A DNA stretch of 64,000 nucleotides, from contig CAVWHY010000008.1 in assembly GCA_963754955.1 (NCBI GenBank), forward strand, positions 124,001 through 188,000, read 5' to 3'. Below the pieces are notes generated by a model. That model had not been told where the DNA came from. It worked only from the letters and a program-made list of their open reading frames with translations, and ran no database searches. Below, one piece after another: positions 36,738 to 44,615 of this stretch. Position 1 is the stretch's first letter; each line of letters opens with the position of its first letter. The stretch is from CAVQJU01 sp963754955 (GTDB lineage: Bacteria; Acidobacteriota; Vicinamibacteria; Vicinamibacterales; CAVVIG01). The position numbers and the translations under genes were made by a program.

Positions 36738-37124
36738 TCAGTGAGCGGTGTCGGGCACGGCCAGACACAGCATGTTCAGACGATAGTAGAGCGCATCAAG
36801 AAACTTCCCCGCTAGCACGAGGGGAAACACCGGACTGCGCGCGACCGAGATCACGACCACATCTGCATGGCGCTCCATCCACAGGAGCAGCAGCTCCTGT
36901 TGCAGCCCGTCGAGCGCGTCAAGCTCCCAAATGACGAGAGTGCCTGACGCCGGTGGCGGTTCCATCACCGCCACGGGGTGCCAGTGCACTACTGGGGAAG
37001 GAAGATGTGGGCGAAGCCCTGCAATCGCAGCAGTGACCCGGGCGTCCGAACCCATGAGGAGTACGTGGGGACCGGCGCGAAAGGTCGAGCGCTCGTTTGT
37101 CGGAGAGCCTCGCGAACTGATCAT
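36738..37124 (-). CDS. NtrC-AAA-like small protein without ATPase core
   Basis: Start placed at ATG 37124 (MISSRGSPTNERSTFRAG); the longer frame to 37544 has no protein-like character. The 128-residue product contains HVLLMGSDARVTAAIAGLRP, LVIWELDALDGLQQELLLLW and FLDALYYRLNMLCLAVPD. The last is almost the LYYRLN motif at the end of sigma-54 activator AAA+ domains, and the middle resembles their Walker B/sensor region. Walker A and GAFTGA are absent. Such stripped relatives occur in Acidobacteriota, but their job is not known to me. Confidence 0.55.
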   Translation of the reverse strand: MISSRGSPTNERSTFRAGPHVLLMGSDARVTAAIAGLRPHLPSPVVHWHPVAVMEPPPASGTLVIWELDALDGLQQELLLLWMERHADVVVISVARSPVFPLVLAGKFLDALYYRLNMLCLAVPDTAH

Positions 37125-37855
37125 CACTTTCCCGAAACCACGCACACAGGTCACTGGTGCTTTTTGCGCAAGGGCTTGCACGCAGCTTCTTCGCTGTTCG
37201 GCGCGGAAGTCAGTTATCGACTCTAAAGAGCTCCACCGGTCCGGGCAATACGGTAGATTCTGTATGTGTCCGCGCGGCAACACGACATGAGTAGGCGTAT
37301 CCGCCGGCTGGTCTGTTGGGCGATTCCGAACGTGTTGGGACGGGACGGGACCGGTATCCGCCCCCCAATGCCTCTCAGTCCGTGTGTTGAACTGCTTGCG
37401 GTCGTCAATCACCGATATACATCTATGCATCCCGACAAAGGCAGTGGGGCACGGACCCGTACGCCGCATCGGCATGGACCGCCTTTGTTTGCCCCCGGCA
37501 GAGTCAGTCTTGATTCTTCTGCCCCCAACCAGCCGAACTTCCAACGGCCTCGTGTGATTCGGCGCAGGAATGGCCTGGAGCGATCGTCACAATTCTTGCA
37601 GCGAGGCTGTTAGCGCAGGAGTTCGAACGGCAGCCCTGTAGGGACTGAGTGCCCTGCCCGTCGTGGTTGTGTTCTGGCTCGCCGGGGTGAACGGGTGACG
37701 CGGTGCAGTTGCGGCGGCATCCCCGAAGTGTGCCCCCCGACGCGCTCGTCGGCGTCGGGTGATTTCGGCTCCGCGGACAGCGGAGTTGTCCTGCCCGATG
37801 CAGCCGAAAACAGTCGTGGCCTGCACCGAGTGCGAGGACGCCACGGAGGTGCCCG
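37125..37855. other. intergenic, no gene seen
   Basis: 730 bp with only overlapping shadow frames on both strands; nothing recognised. Confidence 0.45.
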
Positions 37856-38077
37856 ATGGAACTGGTCTGGAGCAACCCCCGAAACGACTTCAGGACGACG
37901 GAACGCACGCGCCAGCCGGGCGACGGCCGCTACGTCTATGCCTTGGACTTGATCGACGGCGCCGGGCACCCGGCCCGCTTCTGGTTCCGCACGCCGAGGG
38001 ATCGGCAGGCCATCGCGGATCTGTTCAACCTGCTCCACACCGAGTACGGCCACACGACCCGCGCGGAGCTGGTCTGA
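37856..38077 (+). CDS. small protein of unknown function
   Basis: 73 codons from ATG 37856, with GGAGGTGCCCG just upstream as ribosome-binding site. The sequence (MELVWSNPRNDFRTTERTRQ, YALDLIDGAGHPARFWFRTP, AIADLFNLLHTEYGHTTRAE) has balanced composition and no membrane segment. It lies 50 bp before a minus-oriented family A unit. No family recognised. Confidence 0.5.
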   Translation: MELVWSNPRNDFRTTERTRQPGDGRYVYALDLIDGAGHPARFWFRTPRDRQAIADLFNLLHTEYGHTTRAELV

Positions 38078-38124
38078 TGATCCTGCTCTTGGTCGTCGGG
38101 CTGAGCTCGCGTTCGTACTCCCGC

Positions 38125-38200
38125 CCGTGGTGGGAGATCGGCTATCCCAGGGGGCCTTGGTGATCGATTTCGCGCCGAACCTAGCGCACTCGTGAAGCAA
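38125..38200 (-). repeat. family A repeat, single unit, inverted orientation
   Basis: On the minus strand it reads GCTTCACGAGTGCGCTAGGTTC, GGCGCGAAATCGATCACCAAG, GCCCCCTGGGATAGCC. This is the first locus in the window with opposite polarity. Confidence 0.85.
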
Positions 38201-38626
38201 GCGCATGGCGGAGACCGGCGTTCCTCCAGTCGACCCGGCCCCGCGGCGACCGGTTGCAGGAACACGCTTTCCGCCGCCGCATGCGCCTGCGACGTCAGCC
38301 CCAGCCGAACCAGTGCAAGCAGGCCTCCATAAATGGCAACCAGTCGGGCAGCGAGGGGCCGTCGGTTGACGCCGCCTCGTATCGTACGTGGCGCGGGACG
38401 GCGGTGGCTTCCCCGAAGACGCGAACACATGGCAGGCTCAGATCAAGGGGCGCATGGAGTATTTGCGGACCGCATGAGCTAAGCGCCTGCCGAGGTTGGC
38501 GAAGCACTGGTCGCCGCCGCAATGTGCCCGTGGTTTGCCGTGTTTTGATGTGGGTTCGTCGCTATCATCTGTGGACGTTCAGCCGCACCATTCCGCCGAC
38601 GGGAGACGAACCTCCGGGAGAAACAT
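38201..38626. other. intergenic, promoter region of beta-helix gene
   Basis: No gene seen. The last bases before 38627 (CCTCCGGGAGAAACAT) supply a GGGAGA ribosome-binding site for the beta-helix gene. Confidence 0.45.
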
Positions 38627-39985
38627 ATGTATACACAAGCAGTCGCTCGCCGCTACCACGCTCCGTTCACGTGGATACAGACGTCGAAGGCATCCGTTCG
38701 ATCTGTGATCGTGTTCATCGCTGCGTTCTTCCTGGGCACCTCGGGATGGGCGATGGCTGCGACCAAGTGCGTCAACCCGGGAGGGACGGGAGGCTGCTTT
38801 GCCAGCATCAACGCCGCCGTGGCGGCGGCGGCGAGCAGCGACACAATCAAGGTCGCTGCGGGGACGTACCACGAGGACGTCCTCATTCCGAAGCCGCTGT
38901 CGATTGTCGGCGCGGGGGCGGGACGCAGCATTGTCGATGCGACCGGCCTGAGCAACGGATTCAATATCGATGGCCTCAACCATGCGGGTCTGAACCACGT
39001 GGTGGTCACCGGATTCACGGTCAGAAACGCCAACTTCGAGGGCATCCTGATCACTGATTCGTCCTACGTAACCATCTGGGACAATGACGTGATCGGCAAC
39101 GATAAGAGCCTCACGTTCAGCCCAGACCCGCACTGTCCTGGATTGCCTCCGTATTTAGTGGCCGGTCAGGATTTCGACTGCGGCGAAGGCATTCACCTGA
39201 GCGGCGTCACGCATTCCACCATCGGAAGCAACCGGGTCGAGCACAATTCCGGCGGCATTCTGCTCAGCGACGATACCGGCCTCACGAGCGATAACCTCAT
39301 CTCCGGAAATGTAGTCAACGAGAACCCGTTCGATTGCGCCATCACCCTGGCGTCGCATCATTTCGAACTTGGGTTCAACCCGGCGTTCGGGGTGTTTCAC
39401 AACACCGTTGCGGGCAACACCATCACCCGCAATGGTCTGGCGACCGACGAGGGGGCAGGCGTCGGTATTTTCGCCGGCCCTCCGGGAGGCCAGAACTATG
39501 GAAACGTCGTGATCGGCAACGTGATGGTAGGAAACGGCCTGCCGGGCGTGACCATGCATAGCCATTCACCGTTCCAGAACTTGAACGACAACCTCATCGT
39601 CGGCAATCAAATCTCCAAGAACGGTCCTGACGGTGACGTTCCGACGTCAGGTCCGACCGGCATCGTGGTCTTCAGCGACACTGCCGGTGGCGCACCGCCG
39701 ATTACGGGAACGGTCATCTCGCAGAACATCATCTCGGATGAAGAGATCGGCATCGCCGTGGCGACGAACGGCGCCGTGGATGCGCACCTCAATTCGCTGC
39801 TGGACAAGCACGACATCGGTGTCGCCAATCTGAGCGGCGGCACGGTCGATGCGCGAGAAAACTGGTGGGGATGTAAAGACGGGCCGGCCGACGACAAATG
39901 CTCTCAGATCCTCGGGCCGAATGTCGCATTCGATCCGTGGCTGACCAAGCGGATCCATGAGGACAAACCGGGTGCCAAGGAGTAA
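38627..39985 (+). CDS. secreted right-handed parallel beta-helix protein (NosD/PbH1-like)
   Basis: 452 codons from ATG 38627 with GGGAGA 8 bases upstream. Residues 1-44 make a long signal peptide (VIVFIAAFFLGTSGWAMAA). Then come FASINAAVAAAASSDTIKVA and GTYHEDVLIPKPLSIVGAG, the usual opening of NosD-type or pectate-lyase-like helices. Regular PbH1 rungs follow (VTGFTVRNANFEGILI, SSYVTIWDNDVIGND, NRVEHNSGGILLSDDTG, NTVAGNTITRNGL). The C-terminal NWWGCKDGP rung is typical of exported acidobacterial members. It probably binds or cleaves polysaccharide outside the cell; no catalytic site identified. A hairpin terminator-like sequence follows. Confidence 0.88.
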   Translation: MYTQAVARRYHAPFTWIQTSKASVRSVIVFIAAFFLGTSGWAMAATKCVNPGGTGGCFASINAAVAAAASSDTIKVAAGTYHEDVLIPKPLSIVGAGAGRSIVDATGLSNGFNIDGLNHAGLNHVVVTGFTVRNANFEGILITDSSYVTIWDNDVIGNDKSLTFSPDPHCPGLPPYLVAGQDFDCGEGIHLSGVTHSTIGSNRVEHNSGGILLSDDTGLTSDNLISGNVVNENPFDCAITLASHHFELGFNPAFGVFHNTVAGNTITRNGLATDEGAGVGIFAGPPGGQNYGNVVIGNVMVGNGLPGVTMHSHSPFQNLNDNLIVGNQISKNGPDGDVPTSGPTGIVVFSDTAGGAPPITGTVISQNIISDEEIGIAVATNGAVDAHLNSLLDKHDIGVANLSGGTVDARENWWGCKDGPADDKCSQILGPNVAFDPWLTKRIHEDKPGAKE

Positions 39986-39998
39986 CACGATGGGACGT

Positions 39999-40023
39999 CC
40001 CTCCGGCACTGACAGCCGGAGGG
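39999..40023 (+). terminator. hairpin after beta-helix gene
   Basis: A perfect 9 bp stem CCCTCCGGC/GCCGGAGGG with a 7-base loop, 14 bp after the stop codon. There is no T tract, so it may stop transcription with help or protect the 3' end of the mRNA. Confidence 0.55.
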
Positions 40024-40173
40024 GCCCTCCCCCGGGGTCCCTGCCACGCGCGTCGAGCCGCTCATCGGACCCGACTCCCCATGGTCGTCGCCAACAAGGA
40101 GAGCAGCTCGGGACCGGCAAGACGAAAATCACACGATGACCGTTCGAAAAGAGCTGCTGGCCGTGCTCTCGTC

Positions 40174-40641
40174 TCAATCGCGATCGGGGTCCTGGCTGGC
40201 GCACGAGGCTCGGGTCAGGGGGCGCGACGTAGAAGAAGACCTTCGGCACGCGCCGCCGGTCACAAGGTGACGGTGAGCGCGGCGCGCTGCGGCGCCTGCG
40301 ATTTCACCTTCAACGAACAGAGGCTCTCGAAAACTGGAAAATGTGCCTCGTACCGCGGCGCGCGGCTGTACGAACCGCAGATTTTCATGGAGCCGCACGC
40401 TGAACCATGAACTTCTGCGGGTGCCGTCAGGTGCACGCTTCGCCGACGTCGAGATCGCCCTCGCCGTCGGCGCCGTACTGGCTCCGAAGTCATCGGTGAT
40501 GACGGTGGCACCCTGCGTGCCCGGATTGGTGATGAAGTGGCCGGTCTCAACGCCCTGCAGACCGGCCTGCCGTGCCCCGCCGAGGGCCACTACAGCGCTC
40601 GCGGCCACCAAGCCCAACGCTCGCATCGCATGGAAGAACAT
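40174..40641 (-). pseudogene. broken copy of the allene-oxide-cyclase-barrel-like gene
   Basis: It starts at ATG 40641 with the same leader and signal peptide as the gene at 4614 (MFFHAMRALGLVAASAVVAL). The match holds through VITDDF near residue 52, then ends abruptly. The following frame has unrelated, arginine-rich sequence. In another frame between 40480 and 40270 there is more protein-like sequence (SMKICGSYSRAPRYEAHFPV ending LTVTL and a stop), possibly the tail of a different gene joined here. It is a chimeric remnant and not expected to work. Confidence 0.75.
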
Positions 40642-40720
40642 AGCTGGTCTCCTTTCACGCAGGATGCCGCGTTCAGACTGCGAAAGAAAGTAAGTTACTG
40701 GGCGCGGGACGGGACCGGGA
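40483..40720 (-). repeat. inverted duplicate block, copy 2
   Basis: Counterpart of 4540-4772 on the other strand, nearly identical through the leader (CAGTAACTTACTTTCTTTCG) and ribosome-binding site (GAAAGGAG). Its outer end runs into a family A unit just as copy 1 does. Confidence 0.9.
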
Positions 40721-40912
40721 GACCCGTATCCTCCAGGGAGCTTCGCGATCGATTCCGCGCCCAGACTCGCGCAGGTGTCGGGGCGCGGGTATCTCCCCGG
40801 AGTCCTTCGTGATCGATCTTGCGCCGCAGACTGGCGAACGTATCGCGAAGAGCGTTATCCCCAGGTGGCCTGCTGGCGATTCAGCGCCGGAAACTGGCGC
40901 ACTCTGAAGCAA
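40706..40912 (-). repeat. family A tandem array, three units, inverted orientation
   Basis: On the minus strand: a type 1 unit (GTGCGCCAGTTTCCGGCGC), a second (GTTCGCCAGTCTGCGGCGC) after CGCGATAC, and a third of type 2 (CTGCGCGAGTCTGGGCGCGG) after CCCCGACAC. The third ends GATACGGGTCTCCC at the duplicated block. Each has a GATCG core, except for the first (GAATCGCCAG), and a CC..GG box. Confidence 0.88.
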
Positions 40913-41057
40913 AGGTAACAATTTGGGCGCTCGGCCGGCCGTCGCGCGGTCTGTTTTCGAAAGCGCATCAGTCCGCAACAACTCACGCTGTCACCGTCCA
41001 GTCGCGTTCGCGAGGCCTCCATCGGAGGCCTATCGCGCGCCGGCGCGATGACGTGCC

Positions 41058-41270
41058 ATGCAGAGCGCGCAAAGAAGTGGCGAAGGACCTCGCGAGATCG
41101 GGCCGGTGGTATGGACGCCCCGCCGTGGCCGACGCGTTCGCCTTTCGCATACTCCTACGGCGCTGGTCGGCTGGCTTGCTCAGCGACGGCAGGACGCGGT
41201 GGCGTACATGTTCGCAAGAACCCCATCTGCGTGGACACGTGCGCAACCGGATCCCGCTTGACGCTTGAAA
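41058..41270 (+). pseudogene. IS481-like transposase/integrase, N-terminal relic
   Basis: WLAQRRQDAVAYMF near 41170 in one frame and PHLRGHVRNRIPL in the next follow the pattern of the opening of a transposase group that I recall as 'RLLIWLSQRRQDAVAYLLEENRVLREQL..RLRLTDDQRRRLA'. No helix-turn-helix or catalytic core follows. A short dead remnant with a frameshift. Confidence 0.5.
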
Positions 41271-41342
41271 CTTCCGGAACGCCTGCCATCGATGCCCTGA
41301 CGTTAATCAGGAACCGTGTCGCATCGGTCACGGCCGCCGGAG

Positions 41343-42203
41343 CTAGCCGGATGCGGCTCGTAACGGCGGCGTCGACCCGGTGTCGGCTGGCTCCTCCGGA
41401 ACCGGCTCGTGACGCCGCTCTTTGAGGCGTGGCACTAGGTAGATGATCTGTTCCCGTGTGTCAGACGAGACGGACGTGCGAACCGGGCGACGACGGCGCC
41501 AGAGGGCGCGAACGCCACCCTGCAGATACCATGCTGCGGGGCTGCACCCTATCCAGACCATCGCCAGCGAGTAATACACCAGCGCGATCGCCGCGCAAGC
41601 GGACCAGAAGCTCATCGCCTCAATCCGTGCGGTCAACGCTGCACCAGCGACGATCAATCCGACTTCGACGAGCGCCGCGGCCGCTCTGATCACTACAGCG
41701 GCCATGAGCTCCCGGCGATCAACCTCGAGCGTCAAGCGTAGGTGGCTTGCAGACGCGGAAGACGCCGCGCGGTCAGCGGAGTCTCGTTCCGGGAACAATC
41801 GAATGAACTCATTAACGAGGGACTCAGGCGCTAGACCGACGGCGGTCGCATACTCACGCACGAACGCACGTCGGAAAATACCGCTCGGCCAGGTCGAAAC
41901 CTCGCCTCGCTCGAGTTCAGCGAACACCGATGGTTTGATTTTGGTGGCGCTCGCGATCGCGTCGAGCGTGATCTGGTGGCGTTCCCGGTGATCGCGAAGA
42001 CGGCGGCCGAAGTTCCGTCCGGCCGCGTCTACCAACGCTCGGCTCGGTGCATTGTCAGCCAGCGCTGGCTCACGACGCCGAGCTTGTGCAGGATTCCGAC
42101 GGCCAACCTGCCGTACGATCACGAAGGCGAGCGGCACCACCGACGCGGCGCCAACCGCTGTCAGCAGCCAGGTGAACCAACTAAAGAGGATCATATTCGT
42201 CAT
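41343..42203 (-). CDS. membrane protein with RodZ-like helix-turn-helix domain
   Basis: Start set at ATG 42203 (MTNMILFSWFTWLLTAVGAA), 286 codons. An N-terminal helix is followed by a RodZ/HTH_25-type domain near residues 64-130 (FGRRLRDHRERHQITLDAIA, ATKIKPSVFAELERGEVSTW, PSGIFRRAFVREYATAVGL). Two further hydrophobic helices follow (MAAVVIRAAAALVEVGLIVAG, FWSACAAIALVYYSLAMVWI). The cytoplasmic HTH resembles that of RodZ, but the topology differs from E. coli RodZ, so a role in cell shape is not assured. It is a lone minus-strand gene. Confidence 0.75.
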   Translation of the reverse strand: MTNMILFSWFTWLLTAVGAASVVPLAFVIVRQVGRRNPAQARRREPALADNAPSRALVDAAGRNFGRRLRDHRERHQITLDAIASATKIKPSVFAELERGEVSTWPSGIFRRAFVREYATAVGLAPESLVNEFIRLFPERDSADRAASSASASHLRLTLEVDRRELMAAVVIRAAAALVEVGLIVAGAALTARIEAMSFWSACAAIALVYYSLAMVWIGCSPAAWYLQGGVRALWRRRRPVRTSVSSDTREQIIYLVPRLKERRHEPVPEEPADTGSTPPLRAASG

Positions 42204-42242
42204 TGACGAGGGATCGAAAGATACGACGCTCTCGCATCGCAC

Positions 42243-42840
42243 GCAAGAACCTTCTGAGTACTGTTCAGCCGGCTCTCCATCAGATTCGGACGTTTTGGTG
42301 TGGGGAACGACTTACGCGACTGAGATTTGTGGCGATCGCCAACGCCTGGTGTCCTACGATTCAGCCGAATGCGCGGCTGGATCTACACGAGCGCTTCCTT
42401 CCCACGACGGTACCATCGTCGCAACACATCGAATAGTCAGGCGAGCGGAAAGCGTCAATTCGAGCGGTCGAGTCGTTTGTCGCTTCGCCCAAGGCGGCAT
42501 CCTTGTCGACAAGCGGCGCGACGGGCCGTTGCCGATGGACGAGCGAATCGACGGCGGACGCAGGTACTTGTCTTGCTGTTACTCAGAGTCACGAGCACGG
42601 AAATCGCATCTGTTCTCAAGAATCTGTGCAGGCCGACGTGGCCCGGCGTCCCATCCACGACAGGTCGTGGCCGACTCCAATTACCGGGGGCGAGTTCGGA
42701 GGAATCGAGCGGCGACGACGCGGTGCGATCTCACGACGATTCGGCTCCCCGCGTGAGAGGGGGTGGTGTCGGGAATTCCTGACACGTGGCGCGTCGCTCC
42801 TGAATCGCCACGTGATGACGTTTTCAGTCTTTTACGGAGA
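42243..42840. other. intergenic, no gene seen
   Basis: About 600 bp between divergent genes. Several open frames overlap but none has family features. It should contain the promoters of both flanking genes. Confidence 0.45.
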
Positions 42841-42846
42841 ATGACA

Positions 42847-43887
42847 ATGACATTGACCAAGCTGCTGGCCGCAACGTGCGGCATCCTCGTGCTTGCCGGA
42901 TGTGGGACAAGCAAGTCATCGACGCCAGCCGAGCGTACCCCGCCGGCGGACGGTATAGCGGTCAGCGACACGAAGCCGGCAACCGAAGCGACCCGGCCAG
43001 CCAACGACGACGTATTGAAGAGCCCGTCGTTCTCCGATAAGGCCGACGTCGTCCAGGCCGAGCCCGGCTCTGTCGCCACATCAGCAAAACAGAGCATCCA
43101 GGCCACCAGCGGGTCGACAGTTCCGCGCGCAACTGCGCCCGAACGCCTGACGGATCAGGAGGTCGAGGCGCTCCTTGAGAGTATCGAGAACAAGCGGTCG
43201 GCATTTGAAGCCGCTCTGGACACCAAGCTGAAGAACTCGACTATCAAGGGGGAACGCGGTGAGGTCAAAACCAACGAGTTCTTCGATGACTTGCAGGATC
43301 AGGTTAAACGTAGCCGCGACAGATTCTCAGCGGACTACTCGGCCAGCAGCGAGGTACTGTCGCTTCTACAGTTCGCCACGCGGCTCGAGGCGTGGGCATC
43401 CACGCAACCAACAGGGTTCCGAGGCTCCCGCGAGTGGAGCGGGCTCGCGACCGACTTTCGGCGCCTGGCGGCGGCGTACAACTCGGCCCTGCTCAGATCC
43501 GGCCAAGCGGCGCTTGGCGCACAAGCCAGGCGGCTCAACGATGCCGAACTCGTTACCGCCGCTGCGAATGTCGAAAAGAACATGGATGCCTTTCGAAACG
43601 CCTACGACAGCGCCCTGGCGGCCAATACGAACCTCACACCCGCGAGCCGTCAGAGTGCGATTCACAATGTTGATGCTATGAAGAACAGCGCGCGGGCGCT
43701 GCACGCCGCGCTGGGGAAACAACAGAAGGGTATAACGGAGGCGAACGCGCTGTTGAAGGAGAGTGCGGGCATGGTCGATGCGACGCTCAAGCTCCCACCA
43801 AATTCCTCGGCGATGGCGGCGTGGGCTCCAGTTCGCGAAGAGCTATCCAAAGTCGCATTGGCCTATGAGGTCACCCCATCGCGTTGA
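42847..43887 (+). CDS. predicted lipoprotein with coiled-coil-like helical body
   Basis: Start at ATG 42847 (an ATG at 42841 is in the same frame); ACGGAGA lies 6-8 bases before it. The signal sequence ends with the lipobox LVLAGC near residue 18. A low-complexity Ser/Thr/Pro/Ala stretch to about residue 95 is followed by a long helical region (DQEVEALLESIENKRSAFEA, LDTKLKNSTIKGERGEVKTN, LLQFATRLEAWASTQPTGFR, DAMKNSARALHAALGKQQKG). It is predicted to sit in the periplasm, anchored by lipid, with a helical bundle or coiled coil. No family recognised. Confidence 0.75.
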   Translation: MTLTKLLAATCGILVLAGCGTSKSSTPAERTPPADGIAVSDTKPATEATRPANDDVLKSPSFSDKADVVQAEPGSVATSAKQSIQATSGSTVPRATAPERLTDQEVEALLESIENKRSAFEAALDTKLKNSTIKGERGEVKTNEFFDDLQDQVKRSRDRFSADYSASSEVLSLLQFATRLEAWASTQPTGFRGSREWSGLATDFRRLAAAYNSALLRSGQAALGAQARRLNDAELVTAAANVEKNMDAFRNAYDSALAANTNLTPASRQSAIHNVDAMKNSARALHAALGKQQKGITEANALLKESAGMVDATLKLPPNSSAMAAWAPVREELSKVALAYEVTPSR

Positions 43888-43981
43888 CGAGGAATGTTTC
43901 AGTGTAGGTAGTGGTTGTCGCCATGATGGCGGGACGTCCTTGATGGGAGACGCCGCGTAGGGGGCAGACGTTACGGCGGTA

Positions 43982-44032
43982 GCCCCGGGGGAGCGGATTA
44001 AGCGGTCTGCGCCGAAAACTGGCGCACCACTA
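43982..44032 (-). repeat. family A repeat, partial, inverted orientation
   Basis: On the minus strand it reads GTGCGCCAGTTTTCGGCGC, AGACCGCTTAATCCG, CTCCCCCGGGGC. The central GATCG core is lost. Confidence 0.75.
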
Positions 44033-44346
44033 GCAACCTGTGCCTCGCCAATATTCCGAGTCGTCGCCGATAGGCTTGCGCTTCAAGGCCCTGGATGAAA
44101 GTGTCGGTCTGCCACCGATATGCCGACTGCGTCCTAAGCGAGCCTGCGTCTCGACCGGATCGCTGCCCACTGGACAGGCTGAAGTGTACGAGGCGGTCCG
44201 ACAGACCGACAACACAGCGCTTATCCTCAACCGAGCGCTCTTGATGGCTGCCTGCACCCGGCGAACGAGGGCCGTGCGGTCGTTCCAAAGGTCGCCGATG
44301 TGGCGGATGATCCGTTCACGTCCCGCCACGGCTAAACTCCATCCCG
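44033..44346. other. intergenic, no gene seen
   Basis: Open frames on both strands here show shadow-type composition; no feature supported. Confidence 0.4.
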
Positions 44347-44562
44347 CTAGATATTCCAGCCGTGCGGGCCGGTCCAGCCTTCGCGAGCCCACTGCCGCTC
44401 GAGCGTCACTTGCCGATCGTGCAGCGCCGTCGAGTCTCTGAATGCCTCGATGCGCTCAGAGCCATCTGGCAATCTGATGGTCAACTCGTAGGCGTCTGCC
44501 GCGAGTTGGCGCGATTCGTAGCCGAGAAACTGGGCGCCGCGCTTAAACCAGGAAAACATCAA
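44347..44562 (-). CDS. small protein of unknown function
   Basis: 71 codons from ATG 44562 with GGAG 5 bases upstream. The sequence MMFSWFKRGAQFLGYESRQL, YELTIRLPDGSERIEAFRDS and LERQWAREGWTGPHGW has natural composition and looks like a small alpha/beta domain. No signal or membrane segment. It is followed by no co-directed gene. No family recognised. Confidence 0.6.
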   Translation of the reverse strand: MMFSWFKRGAQFLGYESRQLAADAYELTIRLPDGSERIEAFRDSTALHDRQVTLERQWAREGWTGPHGWNI

Positions 44563-44615
44563 ATCTCCTTGCGCTTTGCCGGGAAGGTAGCGCTTCTCAA
44601 CGTCCTAAAGTCGCG

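Noticed and set aside
38254..39057. 267-codon plus-strand frame
   Set aside because: It overlaps the signal peptide and first rungs of the beta-helix protein in another frame and has Arg/Gly-rich shadow composition.
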